Part shown: one piece after another, positions 43,963 through 53,980 of the stretch
Layout of the letters: each line of letters starts with the position of its first letter
Position numbering within the stretch: the first letter of the stretch is position 1
DNA from: CBDCYS01 sp965226245
Lineage (GTDB): Bacteria > Acidobacteriota > Terriglobia > Bryobacterales > UBA6623
NCBI GenBank assembly: GCA_965226245.1
Contig: CBDDCL010000015.1
Coordinates: 6,138,001 to 6,202,000, forward strand
Direction of reading: 5' to 3'
Length of the DNA: 64,000 bases
Made by a program: the position numbers and the translations under genes
The notes under the pieces: generated by a model
What the model was told of the DNA's origin: nothing
Database searches by the model: none
Seen by the model: only the letters and a program-made list of their open reading frames with translations

Positions 43963-46557
43963 TCAGCGCCCCAGACGGCCGCTCCGAAAGGACGTGACGT
44001 AGAGCCGGCGGCCATCGGAAGATACCGTCGAAGCGCCTTCCAAATCTGTCCTGAGAATCGTCACGCCCGAGGCCGCAAGCCGATTGAGCACTTCCTCGTG
44101 CGGATGGCGGTAGGTATTGCGAAAGCCGGCGGAAATGACTCCGAATGTGGGCCGCAAGCGATCCAGGAAAGCTTGATGCGACGATGTTCGGCTGCCGTGA
44201 TGCGCGACCTTGAGAACGTCCACCCGCATCACAGCCTTTGTGCTGAGTAGTTCCAACTCACCCCGCTCTTCCACATCACCCGTCAGCAGAAAACGATGTT
44301 TGCCGAATCGAGCCAGTAGGACCAAGGAGCTGTCATTACTGCTGATCGCGCTGCCGTCTGAGCGGTGGCCGTCGGCTGGCGGCCCCAGCACCTCGAACTC
44401 GACCCCGCCCACCAAGCGGCGATCGTTGCGCCGAAGCTCGACAATGGCGGCTCCGCGTTGCCGGGCAAAGCGTTCCAGGTCGATATATTCGGTGCGCAAT
44501 CGGTCCTTCGCTAGCCAAAGCTCTCCCACCGGAAAGTTCCGCAGCAGCGCCGGAACTCCTCCCGCGTGGTCCGCATCGGGGTGAGAAACGGCCAATACGT
44601 CGAGCTTCTGAATCGAGCGTGACCATAGGTAGGGTGAAACCACATACTCGCCGATATCGAAGGCCGAGCGAACGGATCCGCCATAGTCGGGGAATCCGCC
44701 CCCGTCGACCATCATGGTCTTTCCGTCGGGCAAAGCCAGCAACAGCGCTTCCCCTTGACCGACGTCGATGGCGGTCAGCTCCAGCCGTCCGGGTGAATAA
44801 TCGTGCGGGAAGGGGTGCGAGACGATCAGCATGAGCAGCCCCGCGACGAGCCCGGCCGAGGCGAGCTGCCGGTTTCTCGCTTGCCGCCGCCCGAGCGAAA
44901 TCGCCAGCAATACAAGCGCGGCGCCGAACGCGGCGGCCAGCCAAACAGGCGGTGGAGGCGTCCGAAAGTCCGCAGCGATGTGTTCCGCGTGCCACTCCAC
45001 GACGGCGACAATCATTCGCGCCGCCAGCAGAGCAACATCGAGGATCGCCTCCGAGTTCACCAGCAGGCCGAGCAGCCCCGCGGGAACGGCGACAAACAGA
45101 AGCGGCACGACCCACAAGTTGGCTGCCGCGCCGCTCCAGGTCACACGGTGAAAGTACGCGGCCATCGGCAGCGCCAGCCCGATTTGGACAATCAAAGAAA
45201 CGACACACAACGCGGCCATCCAAGCCAGCACTCGCAGCGGTCCGCAGACCAGAACTCCCAGGACAGGTTTCGGCAGACCGCTCATCGAGTGCAAGGGCCC
45301 GAGCAACATGCGCAGGGAGACGCGGCGTTGGGCCACGTTTGCCTCCATGTGAAGATCCCGATCCTCATTCCAGATATCGATAAGCGCCCGCCGGTAAGGT
45401 TCAACGCTTGTCTCCAAAACAGGCGCCGCGATTCCCGCGATCAGCCCGACCGCGAGAAACGACATTTGGAAGCCGACGTCATGCAGCAGATCCGGCTCGA
45501 ACAGGAGAAAGCAAAACGCCGCTCCCGCGACGGCGTTGAAAGCGCGGCGCTTGCGATACACCAGGACGGCCACCAGCAGGAACGCAAACATCCAACTCGC
45601 TCTCACCACGGGCAGGCCGGCTCCGGCCAGCAGCGCATAGAAGACGACTGCAAGCAGAGCAATGGCGTTGCGCGGCAGTGGCGGGACCGGCGCCAGCCTC
45701 AGCGCAAAGAGCAACACAGCCGCCACTACTGCCACGTGCAGGCCCGAGATCACCAGGGCGTGGTAGGTTCCCACGCGCTGGAACTGGGTCGTCGTCTGGC
45801 GGTCGAGCAACGAGCGGTCGCCGAGCAGCATTGCTTTCAGGACGGCTTCCTCTTTGGAGGGTACGCCCGGCGGTTTCCCCGGATCGCCCGACAGCAGCTT
45901 ATCGAGCCGCCGTTTCGCGGCGCGGCGGACGTTCCACATGGCCGCCTCCCAAGCCGCCCCGCCGCCGTCTCCCAAGTCATGGATCGGCGTTCCCGGCCGC
46001 ACGGTCGCCAGCAGATGAATGCCTTGCTTTTCGAGGTACGCCACACGGTCGAAGCTTCCCGGATTTCCAAAGTTGCGAGGGAAACGCAGGCGGCACAGAA
46101 ACTCAATTCGCCGCCCGTACTCGAGCCTGAGAGGCGGATCTGCTTCGCGGCGCCGCACCGTCACGCGGACCCCGCCTTCCGCTACGGTATCGGCGAAGAC
46201 AGTCTCGAGTTCCAGGACAAACTGATCGGCCAGCTCGAGTGGTTCGGTCGGGATTCGAACATATCCCCTGAGCCGAATCGGGTCGTCCAAGTTGGCCTTC
46301 TCCTGCTCCAAGACCGACGAGATCAGCAGCGGGTTCGGGCGGTCAGGAAGCGACGCCAGCAGCGCGCCGCCGAGAGCGAACCCCGCCAGACAGGCGGCCA
46401 CGCCCGCGCGAGGCGATCCGGCCCGCCGCGCGAGAACGGCTAAGCCAGCCAGCAATGTGATGGAAATCAGCGTTTCCCGAAAACTAAAGGTTGCGTATTG
46501 CGCGGCCGCAATGCCCGCCGTCAGAGCCACCAGCGGCGCAACCAGCGGGTATTTCAT
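43963..46557 (-). CDS. comEC: DNA internalization-related competence protein ComEC/Rec2
   Basis: The protein has 864 residues. N-terminal membrane segments and a soluble DUF4131 OB-like part (about 30-180) precede the multi-span competence domain (AMLLGDRSLLDRQTTTQFQR; GTYHALVISGLHVAVVAAVL). The C-terminal metallo-beta-lactamase domain has DVGQGEALLLALPDGKTMMV, SHPDADHAGGVPALL and LKVAHHGSRTSSHQAFLDRL. It forms the inner-membrane channel for transforming DNA. Downstream lies the metalloprotease gene in the same direction. Confidence 0.93.
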   Translation of the reverse strand: MKYPLVAPLVALTAGIAAAQYATFSFRETLISITLLAGLAVLARRAGSPRAGVAACLAGFALGGALLASLPDRPNPLLISSVLEQEKANLDDPIRLRGYVRIPTEPLELADQFVLELETVFADTVAEGGVRVTVRRREADPPLRLEYGRRIEFLCRLRFPRNFGNPGSFDRVAYLEKQGIHLLATVRPGTPIHDLGDGGGAAWEAAMWNVRRAAKRRLDKLLSGDPGKPPGVPSKEEAVLKAMLLGDRSLLDRQTTTQFQRVGTYHALVISGLHVAVVAAVLLFALRLAPVPPLPRNAIALLAVVFYALLAGAGLPVVRASWMFAFLLVAVLVYRKRRAFNAVAGAAFCFLLFEPDLLHDVGFQMSFLAVGLIAGIAAPVLETSVEPYRRALIDIWNEDRDLHMEANVAQRRVSLRMLLGPLHSMSGLPKPVLGVLVCGPLRVLAWMAALCVVSLIVQIGLALPMAAYFHRVTWSGAAANLWVVPLLFVAVPAGLLGLLVNSEAILDVALLAARMIVAVVEWHAEHIAADFRTPPPPVWLAAAFGAALVLLAISLGRRQARNRQLASAGLVAGLLMLIVSHPFPHDYSPGRLELTAIDVGQGEALLLALPDGKTMMVDGGGFPDYGGSVRSAFDIGEYVVSPYLWSRSIQKLDVLAVSHPDADHAGGVPALLRNFPVGELWLAKDRLRTEYIDLERFARQRGAAIVELRRNDRRLVGGVEFEVLGPPADGHRSDGSAISSNDSSLVLLARFGKHRFLLTGDVEERGELELLSTKAVMRVDVLKVAHHGSRTSSHQAFLDRLRPTFGVISAGFRNTYRHPHEEVLNRLAASGVTILRTDLEGASTVSSDGRRLYVTSFRSGRLGR

Positions 46558-46822
46558 CCAGAGGTGTGTGCGCCTCTATCTTAGCCGCAATGCCCGGCGG
46601 CGATCAGCTTCCGCCCGTTGCTGTCCGCCGCCATGAAGCGCCGCCCATCTCAGGACTGCCGGTGCTAAGCTCGGAAAAGACGCGTGATTTTTACTGCGAC
46701 GGCGCAAGTGACCGTCCCAGTGTTGCCCTTGGAAGTTCCACAGCGAACCGCGGGGCGGATTTATTCCTCCACGTTTCGCGGACTTCGGCGTCATCATTAG
46801 TGAGAGGGCGCAGCACGCGGAA

Positions 46823-47383
46823 ATGCCGACAGTCGCGGTATCGGTGGCCATGGAGACCGAGAGCTTCTCATCGGTAGAGGCCGAAGCGGCCCGCTCGAGC
46901 GACGACGAGTTCGTCGAAGCGAACATGAAGCGGGTATTCCGCTTGATCTACCGGGTCGTGGGCAACGTGCCCGACGCCCAAGACCTGACTCAGGAAGCGT
47001 TCGTCAAAGCGCTGACCCGGCGCTCTCAACTGCAGGACGCCCAAAAGGCTTCCCAATGGCTGGGGCGCATTGCCGTCAACACGGCCCTTGATTTCATGCG
47101 CCGGCGCAAGCGAGTGACGTTCGAAGAGCTGGGCGACAGCGCGGAAATGCCCACGGAGAATCCGGAGCAAGCGGTTCTGCGCGGCGAAAAACGCGCCTAT
47201 ATCGAGGACGGGTTGCGGCTGCTCTCCGAGCGTGAGCGGGTGGCGCTCATCCTGCGGGATGTCGAAGGCCTGCCGGCCTCCGATGTGGCTCGGCATCTGG
47301 GCTGCTCGCCGGCGACAGTGCGGTCGCATATCGCCAACGCGCGAGTGAAGTTTCGGCGCTACGCCAAGGGGCGCAAGAGATGA
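46823..47383 (+). CDS. ECF-type RNA polymerase sigma factor
   Basis: The protein has 186 residues. Region 2 is VFRLIYRVVGNVPDAQDLTQ followed by EAFVKALT. Region 4 is LSERERVALILRDVEGLPAS followed by DVARHLGCSPATVRSH. It would redirect RNA polymerase to its own regulon. The next gene, overlapping by four nt, encodes an anti-sigma-like protein, the usual arrangement. Starts at 46823 or 46850 are both possible. Confidence 0.92.
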   Translation: MPTVAVSVAMETESFSSVEAEAARSSDDEFVEANMKRVFRLIYRVVGNVPDAQDLTQEAFVKALTRRSQLQDAQKASQWLGRIAVNTALDFMRRRKRVTFEELGDSAEMPTENPEQAVLRGEKRAYIEDGLRLLSERERVALILRDVEGLPASDVARHLGCSPATVRSHIANARVKFRRYAKGRKR

Positions 47384-48849
47384 GGTCATTCTTCCTCAAT
47401 CATCCGCGAGAGACGCACTTGGCGCTGTTCGCCGGCGGCGAGCTGGGACCTCTGGCGCGCTGGCGTATCGAAAGGCACCTTGACAAGTGTGCTGGCTGCC
47501 AATCGGATGTCTCGGATTTCTTTCACCTGCAAAGCGATTTGAGCGATCTAGCCGAACTGCCCGCCGTCGACTGGCAAGCCCTCGCGCACCGCATTAAAGT
47601 GGCCGCTTCTCAGGCGGAGCCGGAAACGGAAGCGGTTTCCGTGGCTGGCTGGTTCGGCCGCCCGGCCGCCTGGCGTTTGGGAGTCGTTTCCGCCACCGCG
47701 CTGTGTGCCTTTGTGGTCTACAAGCAACTCCCGCTGGTCGAGACCGTGCCGGAAAGCGCCGTTTTCTCTGACAAGATCTCGCTCGAAGGCGCCTTGCAAT
47801 TCGAGGGTGACCAGCAACGGGTACAAGCCGAGGCGTCAGCGCCAGCCGAAGCCCTGGCCGAGGAAGTGGCGCGGACGACTTTCGCCGATCACGGCCCGAG
47901 AGCGGAGGAGCCCGCGCGGAAGGCCGATGCCGCCAAAGACCTCGACGACGCCGAGCCGGCAAGCCGGCTGCTTAGCGAGTCCGCACGCCAAAAGGCAAAG
48001 CAGGTGACGGCAGTTGCTGTAGGGAGAGTTGCCGCCGATGCCTTCAGTAGCCCTCGCCGCGCCGATGGCCCCGCGCCGTCAGCTCCCTCAACCATCAAGC
48101 GAATGGCCGGCGGCACGGCTGAAGGCAGCTCGTCGCTGGTCGCGGACGATTCGGGAGAAACCCCGCGCTCGAACACCGAGCTGGCGGGCGCCGAGCTAGT
48201 GAGCAATGAGAAATTCCGCCGCGTAGCCTCTGACACCAAGGCCGCCCCGGCGTCAGTCGAAGCTCCGTTCAAAAAGGAATCCTCTCTCTCGCTCCAGGAC
48301 GGGCGGACCGGCGCGTATCGAGAATCACGCGAGATCAGCGCTCAACAGCAAAACGTTCAGTCGCGGGACAGCGAATCACCGCGCTCACAACCAGCTCCGG
48401 CGCCAACTTCAGTGCTGGACGAGGTGAGAGAGGCCGACCTCTCTGCATCCGCTACTCGAGGACGCCTGCGAGCCGCGTTAGAAGAACGTTCGGAGTTGGG
48501 CATCGATAAGAACGCGCCCGCGGACCCAGGGAATCAACTGAAGCGAGCCGCGGGAGCCCGCAAGCCCGTCACCCTGGCGCTCAACAAAGGTCCCGCCGAA
48601 TCCCGGCGCGGGCAAGAAGCAGGCGCCGGCGAGCGAGTCGCTGAACTGGAAAAGGGCGGCTTCGCATTCGCATCGGGAGGCGGAGCATCGAACGCCGAGG
48701 CGTTCGAAGACCCCCAGTTCTCGGTCCTGCCCGCCGCATGGAATGATGCAAACACCGAGGTCGGCGTGGCGGCCGACGGCGGCATGATGATTCGCGCTTT
48801 GGATTCCGCCACGGGAACAATTACGATTACCCATGTCTATCTGCCATAA
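47380..48849 (+). CDS. Zinc-finger anti-sigma factor with long extracytoplasmic region
   Basis: The protein has 489 residues. The N-terminus carries the ZAS-type motif RHLDKCAGC (about 32-40). A single membrane segment lies near 105-122 (LGVVSATALCAFVVYKQL). More than 350 residues of low-complexity, Ala/Glu/Ser/Arg-rich sequence follow outside. It should hold the preceding sigma factor at the membrane and release it on an envelope signal; the outer domain has no known fold. Confidence 0.75.
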   Translation: MRSFFLNHPRETHLALFAGGELGPLARWRIERHLDKCAGCQSDVSDFFHLQSDLSDLAELPAVDWQALAHRIKVAASQAEPETEAVSVAGWFGRPAAWRLGVVSATALCAFVVYKQLPLVETVPESAVFSDKISLEGALQFEGDQQRVQAEASAPAEALAEEVARTTFADHGPRAEEPARKADAAKDLDDAEPASRLLSESARQKAKQVTAVAVGRVAADAFSSPRRADGPAPSAPSTIKRMAGGTAEGSSSLVADDSGETPRSNTELAGAELVSNEKFRRVASDTKAAPASVEAPFKKESSLSLQDGRTGAYRESREISAQQQNVQSRDSESPRSQPAPAPTSVLDEVREADLSASATRGRLRAALEERSELGIDKNAPADPGNQLKRAAGARKPVTLALNKGPAESRRGQEAGAGERVAELEKGGFAFASGGGASNAEAFEDPQFSVLPAAWNDANTEVGVAADGGMMIRALDSATGTITITHVYLP

Positions 48850-50026
48850 GAGAGCTTTGGCCGCGGTTCTGGCGCTGATTGGCGCCGGGATCTCGCACGC
48901 TCCGGCCCAGCGGCCTGGGATGTCCGAGGCCCGAGTGACTTCGGATTCAGCGGTGAACGTGACCGTTCCGGCCGGAGTGCCGCTCTCGATTGCCTCGATC
49001 GACGCTGCTGAGACCGAAATCAATTCCCGCGGCGGAGCGCTTTTGATTGATCTGCGCTGCACTCTGTCGGTTCGCAACACTAGCAAAGCGGTGGTTCGCA
49101 GCGTCAGCTTCTCGGTCTTCACGCAAGAAGGAACGATCGGCGGCAAAGCTTCAGTCGCGGTGCCGAGCCTGAACATTGCGCCCGATGGGACATTCCCGGT
49201 TCGGCTGAACTTGCGGTTGTTGCGTCCGCTTCCGGCGCCCGAGAACGGACTCGTCAACGTGGTCGTGGACGGGGTCCTTCTCTCCGGCCTTACTTTCTTC
49301 GGTCCCGACAAGCTCGACTCGCGCCGCCGTCTGATGGTTTGGGAAATGGAAGCAGACCGCGACAGGGCTTATTTCAAAGCGGCCCTCGCGGCGGGCGGAA
49401 AAGAAAAACTGCGCGAAGAAATCTTGGCTAGCTTCCAGCGGCAGCAGGACCGCCCGCGTTTGCAGGCCCGGCCCGCCGGAAGAGGCGGACGCGTGCTGTC
49501 GTCCGCGGCCCGCGCCCGAACTGGGAACCAGGTTGCCCTGGCGTTTCTGGATGTCCCGGAGTCGCCGCTTGAAGCTCTCAGCGGCTTCGCGATGGTCGAT
49601 GGCCGTTCCTCCGGGTCGCCGCAAGTCACGGTAAGAAACCGCTCGCGGAAAGCCGTGCGGTATTTCGAGATGGGCTGGCTCGTGGACGATGCTGATGACA
49701 AACGCTATGCAGCCGGCTCGTTGCCGGGGCCGGCTTCCCGCGTCGATCTGGGTCCTGGGCAGTCGCTGTCGACGAGTGCGCAACAGCGCTTTGTCTTCTC
49801 TCCTCGGTCGCGAAGCGGCGAATCGAGATTCGCGATCAAGGGCATGACCGGCTACGTCAGCCACGTTCTCTTTGAAGACGACAGCATTTGGATCCCCAGC
49901 CGCGAGAGCCTCGACAAGGCCCGGCTTCTCGACGTCACCCCGCCTTCTCCCGAAGAGCAACGACTCACGGGCCTCTACCTCAATAAGGGTCTGGACGCTC
50001 TGATCGCCGAACTCGAGCGGTTCTAA
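48833..50026 (+). CDS. Exported protein of unknown function, third gene of the sigma operon
   Basis: The protein has 397 residues. A signal peptide (LAAVLALIGAGISHAPAQ) is followed by beta-rich segments: GALLIDLRCTLSVRNTSKAV and PQVTVRNRSRKAVRYFEMGW, both suggesting Ig-like strands that recur twice. It overlaps the anti-sigma gene by 17 nt, so the three genes form one operon. It may be a periplasmic sensor or the anti-sigma partner. Not recognised as any named family. Confidence 0.6.
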   Translation: MSICHKRALAAVLALIGAGISHAPAQRPGMSEARVTSDSAVNVTVPAGVPLSIASIDAAETEINSRGGALLIDLRCTLSVRNTSKAVVRSVSFSVFTQEGTIGGKASVAVPSLNIAPDGTFPVRLNLRLLRPLPAPENGLVNVVVDGVLLSGLTFFGPDKLDSRRRLMVWEMEADRDRAYFKAALAAGGKEKLREEILASFQRQQDRPRLQARPAGRGGRVLSSAARARTGNQVALAFLDVPESPLEALSGFAMVDGRSSGSPQVTVRNRSRKAVRYFEMGWLVDDADDKRYAAGSLPGPASRVDLGPGQSLSTSAQQRFVFSPRSRSGESRFAIKGMTGYVSHVLFEDDSIWIPSRESLDKARLLDVTPPSPEEQRLTGLYLNKGLDALIAELERF

Positions 50027-50241
50027 TCGCCGTTTCTCCCAGTAGAAAACGAAACAGAGCCGCAGCCGCGAGGCGGCGATGGTCTGAGTCCCCGGTCACC
50101 GAGCTGCCGTGGTCCCCGGCTCGACCACGCCCTTTCGCTCCGTTCAGATGGTTTCAACCTCCGGCACCAAGCCTACGCCACCGCTGCCAAGGCCCAACAT
50201 AGCCAAGACGCGAACCCATCTGCTACTGTTGTAAGCCGATT

Positions 50242-51657
50242 ATGAGTCCGTTGGGAACATCAGGAAACCCGCTTCGCGTAGCCGTGATTGGCTCTGGACC
50301 CGCCGGTTTCTACACGGTTCAGCATCTGTTCCAGGCGACTGGCCTCGCTGTCGAGGTCGACATGTATGATCGGCTTCCGACTCCTTTCGGGCTGGTCCGG
50401 CTGGGAGTTGCCCCCGATCATCAGAAAATCAAGTCGGTCATCCAGGTTTACAACAAACTGGCGGCGGACCCGCGCTTTCGGTTCTTCGGCAACGTGGAAT
50501 ACGGCGCCGACATTTCAATTGACGACCTGCGAGCGCACTATCACCAGATTGTGTTCACGACCGGCGCTCAGTCGGATCGCCGCCTCAACATCCCCGGAGA
50601 GGACCTGGAAGGAAGCTATTCGGCCACGGAGTTCGTAGCGTGGTACAACGGCCACCCCGACTACGCGAACTTCAACTTTGATCTCAGTCATCCGGCCGCA
50701 GTCGTGATTGGAGTAGGGAACGTTGCTATCGACGTTGCGCGCATACTGTGCCATACCGTGGAGGAGCTTAGTATCACCGATATCGCCGATGACGCGCTGG
50801 AGGCGCTGCGGGATAGCGGCGTGAGACACGTCTATCTGTTGGGGCGGCGCGGACCTGCTCAAGCGGCTTTTACGAATCCCGAGATCTCCGAGCTCGGCAA
50901 GCTGGCCGACGCCGAGATTCGGACGCTGCCGGAAGAGTTGGTGCTGGACGAAGACAGCCGGGCGGCGGCCGAGTCCGATCATGTCATCGCCAGGAAGATC
51001 GAGATCTTGCAAGGGTACGCGGCCCAGCAACCGTCGCACAAGCCCAAACAGCTTACGATCCGCTTTCTCGTCTCGCCCGTCGAGATCCTCGGCGACGAAA
51101 ACGGACGCGTGCGTGGGGTGCGGATTGTCAAAAATGAGCTTCACCGCGATGATAAGGGGACCATGTGGCCGCGAGCCACCGGCCGGTTCGAAACGATCGA
51201 AGCCGGTCTCGTGCTGCGCTCGGTGGGTTACAAGGGTGTTCCGCTTGCCGGTCTGCCATTCCTTGATGACCGTGGTGTAATTCCCAACGACAACGGGCGG
51301 GTCATCGATCGGGAAGGCCGGCAAGACTTGACCGGCGTCTACGTAAGCGGCTGGATCAAGCGGGGGCCGACCGGCGTCATTGGCACCAACAAAGCCGACG
51401 CCAAGGAAACCGTTGCCTCCATGCTGGCGGATCTGGAGGAAGGCTTGGTCGGCGAGCCGCAAGATGCAAGCCCAGAAGTCATCGGGATGCTTCTCAAAGA
51501 CCGCGAAGTGCGCTACGTCTCCTACGAGGAATGGGAAGATATCGATAGGCTGGAAACCGCGATGGGCATGCCGGATGGGCGTCCTCGGGTAAAGTTCACG
51601 AGCCGCGAAGAGTTCTTCGAAGCATTGGATGTGCTGGAGCCGCCCCCCAAGGAGTGA
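50242..51657 (+). CDS. NADPH-ferredoxin reductase of the adrenodoxin-reductase type (FprA-like)
   Basis: The protein has 471 residues. The FAD motif is VIGSGPAGFYTVQHL (about 15-29). MYDRLPTPFGLVRLGVAPDH is a family signature. The NADPH-binding VIGVGNVAIDVARIL and HVYLLGRRGPAQAAFT follow, and the C-terminal GVYVSGWIKRGPTGVIGTNK is conserved. It moves electrons between NADPH and ferredoxin. It stands alone; the 51658-51965 gap behind it has only short GC-rich palindromic pieces. Confidence 0.92.
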   Translation: MSPLGTSGNPLRVAVIGSGPAGFYTVQHLFQATGLAVEVDMYDRLPTPFGLVRLGVAPDHQKIKSVIQVYNKLAADPRFRFFGNVEYGADISIDDLRAHYHQIVFTTGAQSDRRLNIPGEDLEGSYSATEFVAWYNGHPDYANFNFDLSHPAAVVIGVGNVAIDVARILCHTVEELSITDIADDALEALRDSGVRHVYLLGRRGPAQAAFTNPEISELGKLADAEIRTLPEELVLDEDSRAAAESDHVIARKIEILQGYAAQQPSHKPKQLTIRFLVSPVEILGDENGRVRGVRIVKNELHRDDKGTMWPRATGRFETIEAGLVLRSVGYKGVPLAGLPFLDDRGVIPNDNGRVIDREGRQDLTGVYVSGWIKRGPTGVIGTNKADAKETVASMLADLEEGLVGEPQDASPEVIGMLLKDREVRYVSYEEWEDIDRLETAMGMPDGRPRVKFTSREEFFEALDVLEPPPKE

Positions 51658-51965
51658 CCAGACCTCGACAGGCGCTCGATACGCCCGAGGTGTTTGTAAA
51701 GGAACTCGGGGAAAACGCCAGGCCGCTGGGAAGGCTCTAGCTCTAGCGACTACAGAGCCCGGAACGCAAGTGACGGGGCGAAGTTCGTGTGACAAGTCCA
51801 AGTTCGCGGGACTGTGCGAAGTTCCGACAGCCGACGTGCTCCCTGACCCCTCGCTTGCGCTCGGGGCTCTGTCTCGACGCCCCAGGCCGTCAGGGCGGGT
51901 CCACGATTGAAGCCAAAGTTGTTCGCACACGCGGAACGGACTAGAATAAAGCCGCCAGGGCGCTT

Positions 51966-52382
51966 ATGAGGGACCACGTCAAGATCCTCGCTATATTGAA
52001 CATCGTCTTCGGCGGTGTGGCCGCTCTCATCGGCCTCGGTATTCTGTTGTTGTTCGGCGGCATCGCAGGTTTAGTCGGCATCTCGGCGCACAACGATCCC
52101 GAGGCCGCCGTTGCGATCCCGATCCTTGGAATTGTGGGGATGGGTTTGTTTATTCTTGTCCTCATCTGTGCTGTTCCCGGGATCGTCGCGGGCATCGGAC
52201 TGCTCAAGTTCCAGCCGTGGGCGCGCATACTCACCATCGTGCTCTCGGCGCTAAACCTTTTCAATGTCCCCATCGGCACGGCCGTCGGTGTCTACGGTTT
52301 ATGGACACTGCTCAACAGCGAAACCGAGCAGCTCTTTCGCTCCACGCCCGCGGTTCAGCCACGGCAGCCTTTTGCGGGTTAG
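51966..52382 (+). CDS. Small four-helix membrane protein
   Basis: The protein has 138 residues. Hydrophobic segments lie at about 7-35 (AILNIVFGGVAALIGLGILL), 50-80 (AIPILGIVGMGLFILVLICA), 85-95 and 100-115. The pattern resembles DUF4064-like and other small integral membrane proteins common in soil bacteria. Function unknown. Confidence 0.6.
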   Translation: MRDHVKILAILNIVFGGVAALIGLGILLLFGGIAGLVGISAHNDPEAAVAIPILGIVGMGLFILVLICAVPGIVAGIGLLKFQPWARILTIVLSALNLFNVPIGTAVGVYGLWTLLNSETEQLFRSTPAVQPRQPFAG

Positions 52383-52940
52383 ATGAGGCCTACAGTAGGC
52401 CCGGAAAGTGGCCCAACTTGATGCATTTGTCCCCCCCAAACTCGCTCAGTTGGTCACTTCTTGATCGACGGCGGAGAACTGCTTTAACAGCATGTAGCTT
52501 CGCCACCATCCGCTTCTTCGCCGTCTTGCGCCAGACGATGAATGTGGCGGTTTTCTTGCGCTTCCCGCAGTAGTGCGTGAAAACCAAGAACGTGAAGGTC
52601 TCCGGCTTTCCCTCGCCACGCTGCTTCCGGTTCTGAGCGGCAAACCGCCCAAACTCGATCAACCGCGTCTTGCCCGCATGGAGTTCCAAACCAAACTTGG
52701 CCAAACGCTACGCGTGCTGTGGAGAAACATCCTGTTTCATCGCAGCCAGAAGGGGCGCAAGTCCTGGCAGAAGCTGAATCGGCTGTTGGACCGCTGGATT
52801 CCTACCCCTCGCGTTCTGCACCCTTATCCGATGGCACGTTTCTGCGCTACTCATCCGAGGTAGGAGCCGTGTGCATTAGCAGTGCGAGCACGGATCTGTG
52901 CGGGGGGCGCCGGGTGACCGGCATCCCTACCGCGATTACC
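52383..52940. mobile_element. Scrambled group II intron relic
   Basis: On the minus strand, 52708 down to about 52460 encodes an RT thumb-region piece (LAKFGLELHAGKTRLIEFGR; GKPETFTFLVFTHYCGK; KKRMVAKLHAVKAVLRRR). On the plus strand, 52709-52863 encodes the maturase end (LRVLWRNILFHRSQKGRKSW; WIPTPRVLHPYPMARFCATH) with its stop. A domain V-like hairpin GAGCCGTGTGC...GCACGGATCTG (52864-52898) and a domain VI-like hairpin (GCCGG GTGA CCGGC, to about 52935) follow. In an intact protein the thumb piece precedes the maturase end on one strand, so about 250 bp have been inverted, with a junction at 52708/52709. Confidence 0.8.
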
Positions 52941-53125
52941 ACCAATTAGAGCACGCCAGGTTGATGCTTGAGGTTCACGGCGGCATCGAGCAGCGCGGTC
53001 ACTTCTGTTGGGACCGGTGCGACGGCATGACAGGTTATTTCCCTATCGCCTGAGTCAGGTACAATCAATGGCTTGTCCGCCGGGTTTACGGCGGGGGCCA
53101 TCGGGGTCGCGGTGCTGTTCTCAAG

Positions 53126-53980
53126 ATGCGGCGTGTTCTGTCAACCTACTTGTTCGTCGAACACCGTTTAACGGTGGCGCTGCTCGACCGCATCCTGCGA
53201 AGCGGTGTGGACGAAATCGAGATTTTCTGTGCCCGGCAGCACCTCGACTATCACAATCACGCGCAAATTGAAGAGTTGAAACACTGGTTTCGGGACGCTG
53301 AATTGAAGGTGCATTCGATCCACACACCGTTGTTCAGCGACGACATCTGGGGGCGCAGCGGCCCACACGCCCACATATCGATGACCGGGACTTCCAAGGC
53401 CCAGCGTATCGCCGCGACCGACGAGGTCAAGCGAGCCATCGAGCTCGCCGACTCAGTTCCGTTCCAGTACGCTATTCAGCACATCGGCGTTCCGGAGGAA
53501 GAGTACGACGACGGAAAGGTCGAAGCGGCCTTCAACTGCCTGGATGAGCTGATCGTTTTCGGAAAGCAGCTGGGAGTTGAAATGCTTGCCGAGAATATTC
53601 CCAACGCCTTCTCGCGAGCCGAACGCCTGAAGCTGTTTGTCGGGACCACCCACCTGCCCCTGAACTTCTGCTTTGACACGGGCCACGCCCATCTCAGCGG
53701 CGGCGTCGAAAGCGAGTTTCGCCTCATGAAGGACCGCATCCGTTCGACGCACGTGCACGACAACGACGGTGAGCTGGACAACCACATATTCCCGCTGGCA
53801 GGCGACGGCTCAGGCGACGAGGGCTCGATCGAATGGGGGCCGGCCATGGAACTGCTCAGCTCATGCGATGACGATGTCCCGCTTGTTCTCGAGCTGCGGG
53901 AAGTGCCCGAGATGGAAAACCCTCTGGCGGAAGTTCAACGTTGCTTTGAAAAGCTGGAGAGCACCCTCGATGGCCGCTAA
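53126..53980 (+). CDS. Sugar phosphate isomerase/epimerase-like TIM-barrel protein
   Basis: The protein has 284 residues. VDEIEIFCARQHLDYHN, LKVHSIHTPLFSDDIWG, FQYAIQHIGVPEEEYDD, LAENIPNAF, NFCFDTGHAHLSGGV and RSTHVHDNDGELDNHIFPLA provide the metal-binding His/Glu/Asp of the AP endonuclease 2 / xylose-isomerase-like fold. The substrate is unknown. It overlaps the asnS start by 11 nt and is co-translated with it; nothing obvious links the two functions. Confidence 0.75.
   Translation: MRRVLSTYLFVEHRLTVALLDRILRSGVDEIEIFCARQHLDYHNHAQIEELKHWFRDAELKVHSIHTPLFSDDIWGRSGPHAHISMTGTSKAQRIAATDEVKRAIELADSVPFQYAIQHIGVPEEEYDDGKVEAAFNCLDELIVFGKQLGVEMLAENIPNAFSRAERLKLFVGTTHLPLNFCFDTGHAHLSGGVESEFRLMKDRIRSTHVHDNDGELDNHIFPLAGDGSGDEGSIEWGPAMELLSSCDDDVPLVLELREVPEMENPLAEVQRCFEKLESTLDGR

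Noticed and set aside
44803..46443. A 546-codon open frame opposite comEC
   Set aside because: Arg/Gln-rich composition without family features; comEC is certain.
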